From positions 1 to 62,433 of the forward strand of contig NZ_QHGY01000015.1 in assembly GCF_003254665.1 (NCBI RefSeq): 62,433 nt of DNA, read 5' to 3'. The DNA is from Billgrantia lactosivorans. Its GTDB lineage: Bacteria > Pseudomonadota > Gammaproteobacteria > Pseudomonadales > Halomonadaceae. This document shows positions 38,790 through 47,958 of the stretch, piece after piece. The translations under genes and the position numbers were made by a program. Numbering within the stretch: position 1 is the first letter of the stretch; each line of letters starts with the position of its first letter. The notes under the pieces were generated by a model that had not been told where the DNA came from, searched no databases, and saw nothing but the letters and a program-made list of their open reading frames with translations.

Positions 38790-40304
38790 ATGCTCGAAGC
38801 TACCGTCAAGAAGATCCTTCAGGCTCATGTCTACGAAGCCGCTCGCGAAACGCCGATCTCGCCAGCTCCCTTCCTGTCGCGGCGCTTCAACAATCAGATC
38901 CTGATCAAGCGCGAGGACCTGCAGCCCGTCTACTCGTTCAAGATTCGCGGCGCCTACAACAAGATGGCGCAGCTCTCCGAGGAGCAGAAGGCCAGGGGTG
39001 TGATTGCCGCCTCGGCCGGCAATCATGCCCAGGGGCTGGCCATGGCGGCCAGGCTGATGGGCGTCAAGGCGGTGATCGTGATGCCGCGGATCACCCCCGA
39101 GATCAAGGTGCAGGCGGTGCGCGCCCGGGGCGCCAGGGTGGTGCTCAAGGGGGATGCCTTCGCCGCCGCCGCCGAGCATGCCCAGGAGCTGATCGCCGAG
39201 CACGGCTACACCTACATTCCGCCCTTCGACGACATCGACGTGATTGCCGGCCAGGGCACCGTGGCCATGGAGATCCTGCGCCAGCACAGCGGGCCGCTTG
39301 ACGCCATCTTCGTGCCGGTGGGCGGCGGCGGACTGATCGCCGGCGTGGCCGCCTACGTCAAGTACCTGCGCCCCGACATCAAGGTGATCGGCGTCGAGGC
39401 CGAGGACAGCGCCTGCCTCAAGGCGGCACTCGCGGCCGGCAGGCGGGTGACGCTCGAGCAGGTCGGCGTGTTCGCCGAGGGCGTGGCGGTGGCGCAGATC
39501 GGCAAGGTGCCGTTCAAGATCGTGCGCGACCTGATCGACGATGTCATCACCGTCAACGCCGACGAGATGTGCGCGGCGGTCAAGGACATCTTCGACGATA
39601 CCCGGGCGGTGTCGGAGACCTCGGGGGCGCTGTCGCTGGCCGGGCTCAAGAAGTACATCCAGCAGACCGGCGTCGAGGGCCAGACCCTGCTGTGCATCAA
39701 CTCCGGGGCCAACACCAACTTCGACCGCCTGCAGCATATCGCCGAGCGCACCGAACTCGGCGAACAGCGCGAGGCGATCCTGGCCGTGACCATTCCCGAG
39801 CGGCCCGGCAGCTTCAAGAAGTTCTGCCGCACCATCGGCAAGCGCATGGTCACCGAGTTCAACTACCGCTATGCCGACCCCGAGGAGGCGCACATCTTCG
39901 TCGGCGTGCAGGTCAAGCCGGGTGGCGAGGACCGCCAGTCGGTGATCGACAAGCTGCGCGAAGCCGGTTACCCGGTAGTCGATCTCACCGACAACGAGCT
40001 GGCCAAGCTGCACATCCGTCATCTCGGCGGCGGCCGCCCCAAGCAGCATTTCGACGAGGAGGTGTATCGCTTCGAGTTCCCCGAACGCCCCGGCGCCCTG
40101 ATGAACTTCCTCACCCATCTGCCCCAGGACTGGAACATCTCGCTGTTTCACTACCGCAACCACGGCGCGGCCTTCGGTCGTGTCCTGGTCGGCATGCAGA
40201 TCCCCAACGGCGACCGCTCCCACGTCGAGGAGTATTTCGACGAGATCGGCTATCGCTACTGGAAGGAGTCGGACAACGCTGCCTACCGGCTGTTCATGGC
40301 CTGA
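38790..40304 (+). CDS. ilvA: Biosynthetic threonine deaminase
   Basis: 504 aa. PLP lysine in YSFKIRGAYNKM, SAGNHAQG, and GGGGLIAG for phosphate binding; the C-terminal third carries two ACT-like regulatory domains (AVTIPERPGSFKKF and FEFPERPGALMNF), expected to respond to isoleucine and valine. First step of isoleucine synthesis. Confidence 0.96.
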   Translation: MLEATVKKILQAHVYEAARETPISPAPFLSRRFNNQILIKREDLQPVYSFKIRGAYNKMAQLSEEQKARGVIAASAGNHAQGLAMAARLMGVKAVIVMPRITPEIKVQAVRARGARVVLKGDAFAAAAEHAQELIAEHGYTYIPPFDDIDVIAGQGTVAMEILRQHSGPLDAIFVPVGGGGLIAGVAAYVKYLRPDIKVIGVEAEDSACLKAALAAGRRVTLEQVGVFAEGVAVAQIGKVPFKIVRDLIDDVITVNADEMCAAVKDIFDDTRAVSETSGALSLAGLKKYIQQTGVEGQTLLCINSGANTNFDRLQHIAERTELGEQREAILAVTIPERPGSFKKFCRTIGKRMVTEFNYRYADPEEAHIFVGVQVKPGGEDRQSVIDKLREAGYPVVDLTDNELAKLHIRHLGGGRPKQHFDEEVYRFEFPERPGALMNFLTHLPQDWNISLFHYRNHGAAFGRVLVGMQIPNGDRSHVEEYFDEIGYRYWKESDNAAYRLFMA

Positions 40305-40392
40305 GCGTGGAATGTTACCGTTAGTAAGCGATGACTTACGCCAAAGGCGGGAATTGGCTTGGGTTTCATTATGTAATCGACGCTTCAACCAG

Positions 40393-40422
40393 TTGTCATC
40401 AACGTGTTACAGGCCCTATAGT
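40393..40422 (+). promoter_or_regulatory. Sigma-70-type promoter of small ORF
   Basis: TTGTCA (40393-40398) and TATAGT (40417-40422) with 18-nt spacing, 63 nt upstream of the peptide start. Confidence 0.5.
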
Positions 40423-40484
40423 CGGCGCAGTCGCGACCCTCTCGCGACGCTGTTAACCCCCGGCAACGTCAGGAGCAGGTAACA

Positions 40485-40580
40485 ATGAAGCGTAAGCCCG
40501 ATCTGGTCATGGCACTGGTGCTGGCCTTCGGCATTGGCGTGGTGGTCACCGGCTATGCCCAGGCGCTGACCGGCGGCTGA
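40485..40580 (+). CDS. 31-aa single-pass membrane peptide
   Basis: Begins MKRKPDLVMALVLAF and continues with one hydrophobic span of about 18 residues (8-25) after a basic N-terminus, ending QALTGG. AGGAG lies 9 nt upstream, a plausible promoter at 40393-40422 and a strong terminator at 40616-40646 frame it as an independent transcription unit. Function unknown; positive-inside rule predicts N-in. It could also be a signal-peptide-like remnant. Confidence 0.65.
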   Translation: MKRKPDLVMALVLAFGIGVVVTGYAQALTGG

Positions 40581-40615
40581 GTCGGCAGGTAGTGCCATGA
40601 TCAGACCCACTGACG

Positions 40616-40646
40616 ACCGGTCGAAGCGCGCTTCGGCCGGTTTTTT
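40616..40646 (+). terminator. Rho-independent terminator after the small ORF
   Basis: ACCGGTCGAAGC and GCTTCGGCCGGT form a 12-bp stem with one G-U pair, followed by TTTTTTATT. Confidence 0.9.
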
Positions 40647-40667
40647 ATTGGCCCGTGACGCCTTCGC

Positions 40668-41297
40668 TCAGGGGCGTATGACGCCGAGATCGCTGACGAT
40701 GGCATCCAGCGGCACATCCCAGGGGGCCGAGGGCAGGCGGTCCACCCGCTGGCAATCGTGGGCCAGCCCGATCAGCGTCGGACGCGGCCCCGGACGCCGG
40801 GTGAAGGCCAGGCTACGGTCGTAGAAGCCGCCCCCCATGCCCATGCGCTGGCCCTGAGCGTCGAAGCCGACCAGCGGCAGCAGGACCAGGTCCAGCGCCC
40901 AGGTCGCCCGCCGCCGGGCGCGATGGGCGCCATGCCGCGTCTGCGGCTCGGGGATGCCGAAGCGGTTGCGCCGCATGGGCGTGCCGGGGTGGTAGTGCAC
41001 GAACCACAGGCTGTTGTCCGACAGCGGCTTGAGCACGGGCAGGTAGACACGGACCCCGCGACGGGTCAGCCAGGGGATCAGCGGGCGGGAGTCGATTTCG
41101 CCATCGTTGGGCAGGTAGAGCGCCACGTGCCTGGCGCGGCGCACCTCGGGCAGCTGACGCAGGCGTCGACACAGGGCAAGGTCGGCCCGGCGGCGTTGCC
41201 GCGGGCTCAGCGCACGCCGTCGCCGTCTCAGCTCCTGGCGCAACTGGCGCCGCGAGGCGAAATTATCCGAGACGAGCGTGTCTTGCCGAGCGTGCAT
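40668..41297 (-). CDS. fau: 5-formyltetrahydrofolate cyclo-ligase
   Basis: 209 aa. LVLLPLVGFDAQGQRMGMGGGFYDRSL is the family core. The arginine-rich N-terminus includes RRQLRQELRRRRRALSP. Lies just downstream of the 6S RNA on the same strand, the classical ssrS-fau arrangement. Confidence 0.94.
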   Translation of the reverse strand: MHARQDTLVSDNFASRRQLRQELRRRRRALSPRQRRRADLALCRRLRQLPEVRRARHVALYLPNDGEIDSRPLIPWLTRRGVRVYLPVLKPLSDNSLWFVHYHPGTPMRRNRFGIPEPQTRHGAHRARRRATWALDLVLLPLVGFDAQGQRMGMGGGFYDRSLAFTRRPGPRPTLIGLAHDCQRVDRLPSAPWDVPLDAIVSDLGVIRP

Positions 41298-41308
41298 GAT
41301 AAGGTGGA

Positions 41309-41491
41309 GTTCCCCAGAGTGCCGCTGTCGTTCTGGCCCTTGAACCCTTGGTTCAAGGTGGGTGGCCGCAGCCGAACCGTCAGGCTTTCCGACGCACGGA
41401 CATGCACACGGGTCCGGCTAGCCGATGGCCGCCCTGGGTATTGCTCATAGGCTCGAGGGACTTCAACGACTGGCCAACACCCCAGGGAACA
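41309..41491 (-). ncRNA. ssrS: 6S RNA
   Basis: About 183 nt between zapA and fau, the conserved location and size. The minus strand contains CCTTGAACCAAGGGTTCAAG (within 41338-41360), identical to the E. coli 6S segment, and GCGGCACTC near the 3' end. The 5' GTTCCC pairs with the 3' GGGGAAC to close the long stem. 6S RNA mimics an open promoter and sequesters sigma-70 holoenzyme in stationary phase. Ends are estimated from the closing stem. Confidence 0.92.
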
Positions 41492-41527
41492 CCTTCATCC
41501 TAACAGAGCACACGGGCGGGTCCAATG

Positions 41528-41848
41528 TCATTCGGCGGGAGTTATGTTACCCGGCGTCGCGCCGGCCATGGCCTGCTCCAGGCGCTCGCTGAGCCGGTCG
41601 AGGTGCTGCTCTTCGCTGCGCCGGGTGTCCAGCACCTCGAGCAGTTCGTGGGTGATGTTCAGCGCCGCCATGAGTGCCACGCGTTCGCTGCCGAGCAGGT
41701 TGTTCTGCGAGTGGATGCCCTGCATGGCACGGTCGAGATAGCGGGCGGCACGCTCCAGCTTGCGCTCTTCACCGGGATTGCAGGCGAACACGTAGTGCCG
41801 GCCCAGCAGGGTCACCTGGGCGGTGGGACGAGTGGTGTCATCGCTCAT
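41528..41848 (-). CDS. zapA: Cell division protein ZapA
   Basis: 106 aa. VTLLGRHYVFACNPGEERKLERAARYLD followed by a coiled coil (residues 60-95). Bundles FtsZ at the Z ring. ATG 41848 follows GGAG; an in-frame ATG at 41890 gives a 14-residue extension without support. Confidence 0.92.
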   Translation of the reverse strand: MSDDTTRPTAQVTLLGRHYVFACNPGEERKLERAARYLDRAMQGIHSQNNLLGSERVALMAALNITHELLEVLDTRRSEEQHLDRLSERLEQAMAGATPGNITPAE

Positions 41849-42007
41849 GGCGGGCTCCGGTGTCGGCTCGTTGGCCCGATGCGTTAACATCCGGTGAAAC
41901 GAGACACATCAATTCAGTCATCCACTATAAGAGAGCCTTTCGCGGGCGGTCAACGCAGCGCGGCCTGCGGAAGGCGACTCAGCGCAACTCGCCAAGGAGT
42001 TCCCTTC

Positions 42008-42583
42008 ATGTCATCGATCGACGATCGCCCGGATTTCTCCACCCTTGCCGACCTCTTCCTCGCGCATGGCAGCATGCAATCGCCGGCCTTTCTCGACGGC
42101 CGGCTGTGCGCCGGGCTGGCGCTGCACGACCTCACTGCCGAGGCTTGGCTGGAGGAGGTCTGCCTGGGGCTCGGCGTCGAGCAGCCACGGGATCGCGACA
42201 GCGCCGAGGCGCTGCTGGCCTGGCGCCGTCAGACCCTGGAGGCCCTCGCCGACAGTGCGCTCAACTACGAGCCGCTGCTGCCCGATGAGCTGTTCTCGCT
42301 GGCCGAGCGTGCCCGCGGCCTGCAGGAGTGGACCCTCGGTTTCCTCGAGGTGGTCGAGGAGGCCGGCGACCGGCCGCGGCAGGGCTGGTCGTCGGCGCTG
42401 CGCGAGGCCATCGACGACCTCGCGGCACTCGGCGACATGCAGACCGACCTCGAGGAGAGCGCCGAGAACGAGAACGATCTCTTCGCCCTGACCGAGCACG
42501 CCCGCATGGCGGCGATGCTGCTCTATACCGAGCAGCACCCCGGCCAGCCGCAGGTGGAGAGCGGCGAGCCCACTCGCCACTGA
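42008..42583 (+). CDS. ygfB: UPF0149/YgfB-family protein
   Basis: 191 aa, all helical and acidic. RLCAGLALHD near the N-terminus and the terminal LTEHARMAAMLLYTE segment are family-typical. AAGGAG precedes ATG 42008. Begins the rightward ygfB-pepP-ubiH-ubiI run opposite zapA. Biochemical role not established. Confidence 0.9.
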   Translation: MSSIDDRPDFSTLADLFLAHGSMQSPAFLDGRLCAGLALHDLTAEAWLEEVCLGLGVEQPRDRDSAEALLAWRRQTLEALADSALNYEPLLPDELFSLAERARGLQEWTLGFLEVVEEAGDRPRQGWSSALREAIDDLAALGDMQTDLEESAENENDLFALTEHARMAAMLLYTEQHPGQPQVESGEPTRH

Positions 42584-42623
42584 GCCGCCCTACCCCGTTC
42601 CCTGGAGCACGCAAGGAGCCCAG

Positions 42624-43961
42624 ATGCTGCCCGACCCCCTACCCCGCCCTGCCCCGATCGGCAACGACGAGTACCGCGCCCGCCGCGCGGCGCTGATGCA
42701 GCGCCTGCCGCCGGGCAGCGCCGTGCTGCTGCTCGGCGCCAGCCTCACCACGCGCTCCCGCGACAGCGACTATCCCTTCCGCCAGAACAGCGATTTCCAC
42801 TACCTCACCGGCTTTCCCGAGCCCGATGCCCTGCTGCTGCTGCTGCCGGGCCGCAGCGAAGGCGAAAGCGTGCTGTTCTGCCAGGACCGAGACCCCGCGC
42901 TGGAGGCCTGGACCGGCATCCGCCTGGGCGCCGAGGGCGCCGTGCGCGAGCACGACCTCGACCAGGCCTTCGAGAACGCCCAGCGCGACGAGCGCCTCGA
43001 GGCGCTGCTCGATGGCCGCACCGGCCTCTACCTGCTGCTCGACGACGCCGAGGCCATGGCGCTGGCCGACGACGTGCGCGGGCGCCTGGCCGCCCGTGCA
43101 CGTCGCGGTGCCGAGCCGCCGCGGCGCTACGTCGACCTGGCGCCGCTGCTGCACGAGCAGCGCCTGATCAAGAGCGAGGGCGAGCTGGCGCTGCTGCGCC
43201 ATGCCGCCGCTATCTCGGCGCTGGCGCACCGGCGTGCCATGGGCGCGGCCCGTCCCGGCCTTGCCGAGTATCACCTGCAGGCCGAGCTGGAGCACGAGTT
43301 CCGCTGGCACGGCGGCAGCGGGCCGGCCTACGCCAGCATCGTGGGTGGCGGTGGCAACGCCTGTGTGCTGCACTACATCGAGAATAACGCGCCGTTACAC
43401 GACGGCGAGCTGGTGCTGATCGATGCCGGCGCCGAGTTCGACCTGTATGCCGGCGACATCACCCGCACCTTCCCGGTCGGGGGGCGCTTCGGCGATGCCC
43501 AGCGCGAGCTCTACGAGGTGGTGCTGGCGGCGCAGGAGCGTGCCGTGGCGGCCGTGGCCCCAGGAACCACCCTGCCCGCGCTGCACGAGGGCGTGGTACG
43601 CGACCTGACCGCGGGGCTGGTGCGCCTGGGCCTGCTCGACGGCGAGGTCGAGGCGCGTATCGAGGACGAGAGCTACAAGCGCTTCTATCTGCACTCGACC
43701 TCGCACTGGCTGGGGCTCGACGTGCATGACGTGGGTGACTATCGCCTCGAGGGCGAGCCGCGACCGCTGGCAGCGGGAATGGTGCTGACGGTGGAGCCGG
43801 GGCTGTACATCCCCGCCGATGCCGACATCCCCGAGCGGTTTCGCGGCATCGGCATCCGCATCGAGGACGATGTCGCGGTGACCGCCGAGGGGCACGAGGT
43901 ATTGACCGCCGCAGTGCCCAAGCGCGTGGCGGAAATCGAAGCCCTGATGGCGAAGCATTGA
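42624..43961 (+). CDS. pepP: Xaa-Pro aminopeptidase P
   Basis: 445 aa. Dinuclear Mn site residues are visible: Asp in VLIDAGAEFDLYAGDITRTFP, His in HWLGLDVHDVG, Glu in TVEPGLYIP and in IRIEDDVAV. Cleaves N-terminal residues preceding proline. Confidence 0.96.
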   Translation: MLPDPLPRPAPIGNDEYRARRAALMQRLPPGSAVLLLGASLTTRSRDSDYPFRQNSDFHYLTGFPEPDALLLLLPGRSEGESVLFCQDRDPALEAWTGIRLGAEGAVREHDLDQAFENAQRDERLEALLDGRTGLYLLLDDAEAMALADDVRGRLAARARRGAEPPRRYVDLAPLLHEQRLIKSEGELALLRHAAAISALAHRRAMGAARPGLAEYHLQAELEHEFRWHGGSGPAYASIVGGGGNACVLHYIENNAPLHDGELVLIDAGAEFDLYAGDITRTFPVGGRFGDAQRELYEVVLAAQERAVAAVAPGTTLPALHEGVVRDLTAGLVRLGLLDGEVEARIEDESYKRFYLHSTSHWLGLDVHDVGDYRLEGEPRPLAAGMVLTVEPGLYIPADADIPERFRGIGIRIEDDVAVTAEGHEVLTAAVPKRVAEIEALMAKH

Positions 43962-44038
43962 TCAGTGAAGAAAGAGGGGTGCATGAAATTACGTAATCTA
44001 CATTACGCTATGATGGGCCGTAGCAGCGGCCCGCTGGC

Positions 44039-45250
44039 ATGACCGCCGCGGCCGTACGCCAGGTGGACATCGCCATCGTTGGCGGCGGCCTGGTGGGCGC
44101 CAGCCTGGCCTGTGCCCTGGCGCCGCTGATCGAGCGCCACGGCCTGACGGTGGCGGTGATCGAGGCGGCCCCCATTCCCGACAGCGCCGCGGCGCCCTGG
44201 CAGCCCAGCTTCGATGCGCGCTCCAGCGCCATTGCCCAGGGCTCGGCGGAGCGCTTTCGCGGCATGGGGCTGTGGGCGGCGATGGCCGAGCAGGCGGCGG
44301 CCATCCAGCGCATCCACGTCAGCGAGAGAGGCCGGCTTGGCGCGACCCGCCTCACCGCCGCCGAGCTCGGCCAGCCGGCGCTGGGCTACGTCGTTGCCAA
44401 CGCCTGGATGGGGCGGGTGCTGCATCGGCGCCTGGCCGAGCTGCCCATCGACTGGCACTGCCCGGCCAGCGTCGAGGCGATCGAGCCCGACACGCCGGGC
44501 TATCGACTCTCCCTCTCCGATGGCTGTACGCTGCATGCCGGCCTGACGGTGCTGGCCGACGGCGGCCGCTCGGGGCTCAAGGAGCAGCTGGGCATCGCCA
44601 GCGATGCGACGCCCTACGATCAGGTCGCGCTGATCGCCAACGTCGAGATGAGCGAGCCCCACGCGGGGGTGGCCTACGAACGCTTCACCCGCGAGGGGCC
44701 GATTGCCCTGCTGCCGCTGCCGGGGCAGCAGATGGCGCTGATCTGGACCCATCACGCGGGGCGCGAGACGGCCCGGCTGGCGCTCGGCGACGGCGACTTC
44801 CTGGCCGAGCTGCAGCGGGCCTTCGGCGATCGCGCCGGGCGCTTTCGCCGCGTCGGCAGCCGCCACGCCTACCCGCTGACGTTGGTCACCGCGCGGGAAA
44901 CCATCCGCCCGGGGCTGGCGGTGCTGGGCAACGCCGCCCATTCGCTGCACCCGGTGGCGGGCCAGGGCTTCAACCTGGCGCTGCGCGGCGTGACGGACCT
45001 GGTCGCCGCGCTGGAGACGGCGCTGGCCAGCGGCGAACCGCTCGGAGGCATGCTGACGCTGCGCGACTTCGAGGCCAGGCGCATCGTCGACCGCCACCAG
45101 GTGATCCGCTTCAGCGATGGCCTGGTGCGTCTGTTCGGCATCGATAGCGGCCTGCTGGCGCATGCGCGGGCGGCGGGGCTGGTGGGGCTCAACCTGCTCG
45201 GCCCGCTGCGCCGCGGACTGGCACGTCGGGCCATGGGGCTGGAACGCTGA
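44039..45250 (+). CDS. ubiH: UbiH, 2-polyprenyl-6-methoxyphenol hydroxylase
   Basis: 403 aa flavoprotein monooxygenase. FAD motifs GGGLVGASLAC (residues about 14-24), DG-type LADGGRSGLK, and LAVLGNAAHSLHPVAGQGFN. GNAA instead of GDAA is the variant seen in E. coli UbiH. Ubiquinone C1 (or C6) hydroxylation. Confidence 0.9.
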   Translation: MTAAAVRQVDIAIVGGGLVGASLACALAPLIERHGLTVAVIEAAPIPDSAAAPWQPSFDARSSAIAQGSAERFRGMGLWAAMAEQAAAIQRIHVSERGRLGATRLTAAELGQPALGYVVANAWMGRVLHRRLAELPIDWHCPASVEAIEPDTPGYRLSLSDGCTLHAGLTVLADGGRSGLKEQLGIASDATPYDQVALIANVEMSEPHAGVAYERFTREGPIALLPLPGQQMALIWTHHAGRETARLALGDGDFLAELQRAFGDRAGRFRRVGSRHAYPLTLVTARETIRPGLAVLGNAAHSLHPVAGQGFNLALRGVTDLVAALETALASGEPLGGMLTLRDFEARRIVDRHQVIRFSDGLVRLFGIDSGLLAHARAAGLVGLNLLGPLRRGLARRAMGLER

Positions 45251-45310
45251 AGCGGACAGCAAGGTGAACGTGCCCCGCCTGACCGAGGGCGGCCGAGAGA
45301 GAGATTAGCA

Positions 45311-46549
45311 ATGACGGATACGGCCAAGCAGCCGACGACGCAATACGACGTCATCGTGGTGGGTGGCGGCATGGTGGGCGCCGCACTGGCGGCGCTGCTG
45401 GGTCAGGCGGGGGTCGCCGTGGCGCTGCTCGATGCGCGCCCCGCACCGCTGCCGGCCGACGAAGTGGGCATCGGCCTGCCGGCGATGCGCGTCAGCGCCC
45501 TGACGCCGGTCTCCCAGCGCCTGCTCGAGGGGCTCGGCGCCTGGTCCTGGATGGCGGCACGCCGTGTGACCCCCTATCGCTTCATGCAAGTGTGGGACGG
45601 CGAAGGCAGCGGCGAGGTGCGATTTTCGGCGGAGCAGGCCGGCGTGCCGTTGCTCGGGCACATCGTCGAGAACGACGTGGTCCTGGCGGCCCTCGAGAGG
45701 CGCCTGGACGAGCTGCCCTCGGTCTCCGTGCAGCTGGGTACCCGCGTCACCGGCTTGCACGAGGGGGGCGAGGTGGTGCTGGAGGACGGCCGCCGCCTGG
45801 CAGCGCCGCTGGTGGTGGCGGCCGACGGCGCCGGGTCGCCGCTGCGCGAGATGGCGGGCATCCCCGTGCATACCCGCGACACCGGTCATGTCGCGGTGGT
45901 GACCACGGTGCACAACGCCCGTGAGCATGGCGGCGTGGCGCGCCAGGTCTTCCTCGCCAGCGGGCCGCTGGCGTTCCTGCCGCTGACGGTGGCAGGCGAC
46001 GCGCGCTACTGCTCGATCGTCTGGTCGACCTCGCCCGCGGAAGCCGCGCGGCTCACGGCGCTCTCCCCGGCGGCACTGGGCCGCGAGCTGGAGGCGGCCT
46101 TCGAGTCGCGCCTGGGCGCGGTGGAGGTCGTCGACAGGGCGTTGGCGGTGCCGCTGACCCAGCGTCATGCCGAACGCTACGTTCTGCCGGGTTTTGCCCT
46201 GGTGGGCGATGCGGCGCACAGTATCCACCCGCTGGCGGGCCAGGGGGTCAACCTGGGGCTGATGGATGTCGCGGTGCTGGCCGAGGAGCTGCTGGCCGCG
46301 CGTCGTCGTGGCATCGCCCTGGGCGAGCCGCGCATGCTGCAGCGCTATGCCCGCCGTCGCCGCGGCGACAACGCCGCCATGCTGGCGCTGATGGATGGGT
46401 TCCGCCTGCTGTTCGGCACCCGCCACCCGGCGCTGACCCTGCTGCGTAACCTGGGGCTGTCAGGGGTCGACCGGCTCACGCCGGTCAAGCGGCTGCTCAT
46501 GCAGCAGGCGATCGGCCGGCGTGGCACGCTGCCGCTCGCCTGCCGCTGA
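45311..46549 (+). CDS. ubiI: UbiI-family ubiquinone hydroxylase
   Basis: 412 aa paralogue of UbiH. GGGMVGAALAALLG, VAADGAGSPLRE, and FALVGDAAHSIHPLAGQGVNLGLMD with the canonical GD. Position after ubiH matches ubiI (visC) for C5 hydroxylation. UbiF/UbiM activity cannot be excluded from sequence alone. Confidence 0.88.
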   Translation: MTDTAKQPTTQYDVIVVGGGMVGAALAALLGQAGVAVALLDARPAPLPADEVGIGLPAMRVSALTPVSQRLLEGLGAWSWMAARRVTPYRFMQVWDGEGSGEVRFSAEQAGVPLLGHIVENDVVLAALERRLDELPSVSVQLGTRVTGLHEGGEVVLEDGRRLAAPLVVAADGAGSPLREMAGIPVHTRDTGHVAVVTTVHNAREHGGVARQVFLASGPLAFLPLTVAGDARYCSIVWSTSPAEAARLTALSPAALGRELEAAFESRLGAVEVVDRALAVPLTQRHAERYVLPGFALVGDAAHSIHPLAGQGVNLGLMDVAVLAEELLAARRRGIALGEPRMLQRYARRRRGDNAAMLALMDGFRLLFGTRHPALTLLRNLGLSGVDRLTPVKRLLMQQAIGRRGTLPLACR

Positions 46550-46567
46550 GCGGGACGCCGCCCGGCC

Positions 46568-47887
46568 CTAGCGGTCGCGCCGTTCCAGGACGTTGAGCGC
46601 CTTGAGCAGGTTGAGTGCCTCGCCGAGCTGGTAGTCCTCGCGCAGCCGGGTGGAGGATTCGCTGGAGGTCCGCGGCTCGCCGCTCGAGCGCAGGTGGCCC
46701 TCCAGGTCGGCCTCGCGCAGCTGGCGGCTGCCCTCGGTCACCTCGATGCGTCCGCGCACCACGGTGACGTCGGGCTCGATGCCGAGCGCCTGGATCGAGC
46801 GCCCGTTGGGCGTGTAGTAGAGCGCGGTGGTCAGCTTCAGCCCCTCGCCGTTGCCCAGCGGCAGGACCTGCTGCACCGAGCCCTTGCCGAAGCTTTCTGT
46901 GCCCATGATCACGCCGCGGCGCTGGTCCTGCAGCGCACCGGCAACGATCTCCGCGGCCGAGGCGCTGCCGCCGTTGATCAGCACCACCAGCGGTACGTCG
47001 GGGGCGACGGTCTCGCGGCTGGCCGAGAAGCGCATCTCGGTGTCCGGCAGGCGCCCTTCGGTGTAGACCACCAGGCCGCTGTCGAGGAAGGCGTCGGCTA
47101 CGGCCACGGCGGACTGCAGGACGCCGCCGGGATTGTTGCGCAAATCGAGGATGAGCCCCTGGAGCGGCTCGTCACGCTGCATGCGGCGGATGGCGTCGTT
47201 GACCTGATCGCCGGTGCGATTCTGGAACTGGCTCACCCGCAGGTAGCCGTAGCCGGCCTCCAGCATCTCGCTGCGCACGCTCTCGGTACGGATGATCTCG
47301 CGGGTCAGGGTGACCTCGATCGGGGCATCCTCGCCGCTGCGCTGCAGCGTCAGGTGGATCTCGCTGCCCGGCTCGCCGCGCATCAGGGTCACGGCTTCCT
47401 GCAGCGAGAGCCGCTCGGTGGGGGTGTCGTCGATCGCCAGGATGACGTCGCGCGCCTGCACCCCGGCCCGCGACGCCGGGGTGTCGTCGATCGGCGTGAT
47501 GACGGTCAGGCGGCCCTCCTCGAGGCCCACCTCGATGCCGATGCCGCCGAATTCGCCCTCGGTGGACTCCCTCAGGCTCTGGAACTCCTCGTTATCGAGG
47601 TAGGCGGAGTGCGGGTCGAGCTCGCTGAGCATGCCGCGCATGGCATTGCGCAGCAGCGTGCGGTCGTCGACCTCCTCCACGTAGGCCCGCTTGATGCGCT
47701 CGAATACCTCGGCGAAGGTCTGGATGTCCTCCAGCGGCAGATCGGTCGCCGGCAGCTCCTCCGCCGACGGCTCGTCCTGGGCAGCGGCCGGGAAGGGCAC
47801 AAGGGGCAGGGCCATCAGCGCCATCGGCAGCAGCGCCGCCAGCAGGCGTCGTGGTGCGGGCAGTAGGCGGGCAGGGCGTGAAGGCAT
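46568..47887 (-). CDS. ctpA: C-terminal processing peptidase (S41)
   Basis: 439 aa. Signal peptide (to about residue 36), a PDZ domain (LTVITPIDDTPASRAGVQARDVILAIDD) and the S41 dyad: Ser in NGGSASAAEIVAGAL and Lys in GTESFGKGSVQQV. Periplasmic. CGGAG precedes ATG 47887. Follows envC by 71 nt; a CtpA-EnvC pair suggests cell-wall hydrolase control. Confidence 0.92.
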   Translation of the reverse strand: MPSRPARLLPAPRRLLAALLPMALMALPLVPFPAAAQDEPSAEELPATDLPLEDIQTFAEVFERIKRAYVEEVDDRTLLRNAMRGMLSELDPHSAYLDNEEFQSLRESTEGEFGGIGIEVGLEEGRLTVITPIDDTPASRAGVQARDVILAIDDTPTERLSLQEAVTLMRGEPGSEIHLTLQRSGEDAPIEVTLTREIIRTESVRSEMLEAGYGYLRVSQFQNRTGDQVNDAIRRMQRDEPLQGLILDLRNNPGGVLQSAVAVADAFLDSGLVVYTEGRLPDTEMRFSASRETVAPDVPLVVLINGGSASAAEIVAGALQDQRRGVIMGTESFGKGSVQQVLPLGNGEGLKLTTALYYTPNGRSIQALGIEPDVTVVRGRIEVTEGSRQLREADLEGHLRSSGEPRTSSESSTRLREDYQLGEALNLLKALNVLERRDR

Positions 47888-47958
47888 GCGAACTCCGCTG
47901 TTTCGAGGCGAGGCTATCCAGCATATCCCGTGGTTCGGGGCTTGTGAAATCCCTGTCG

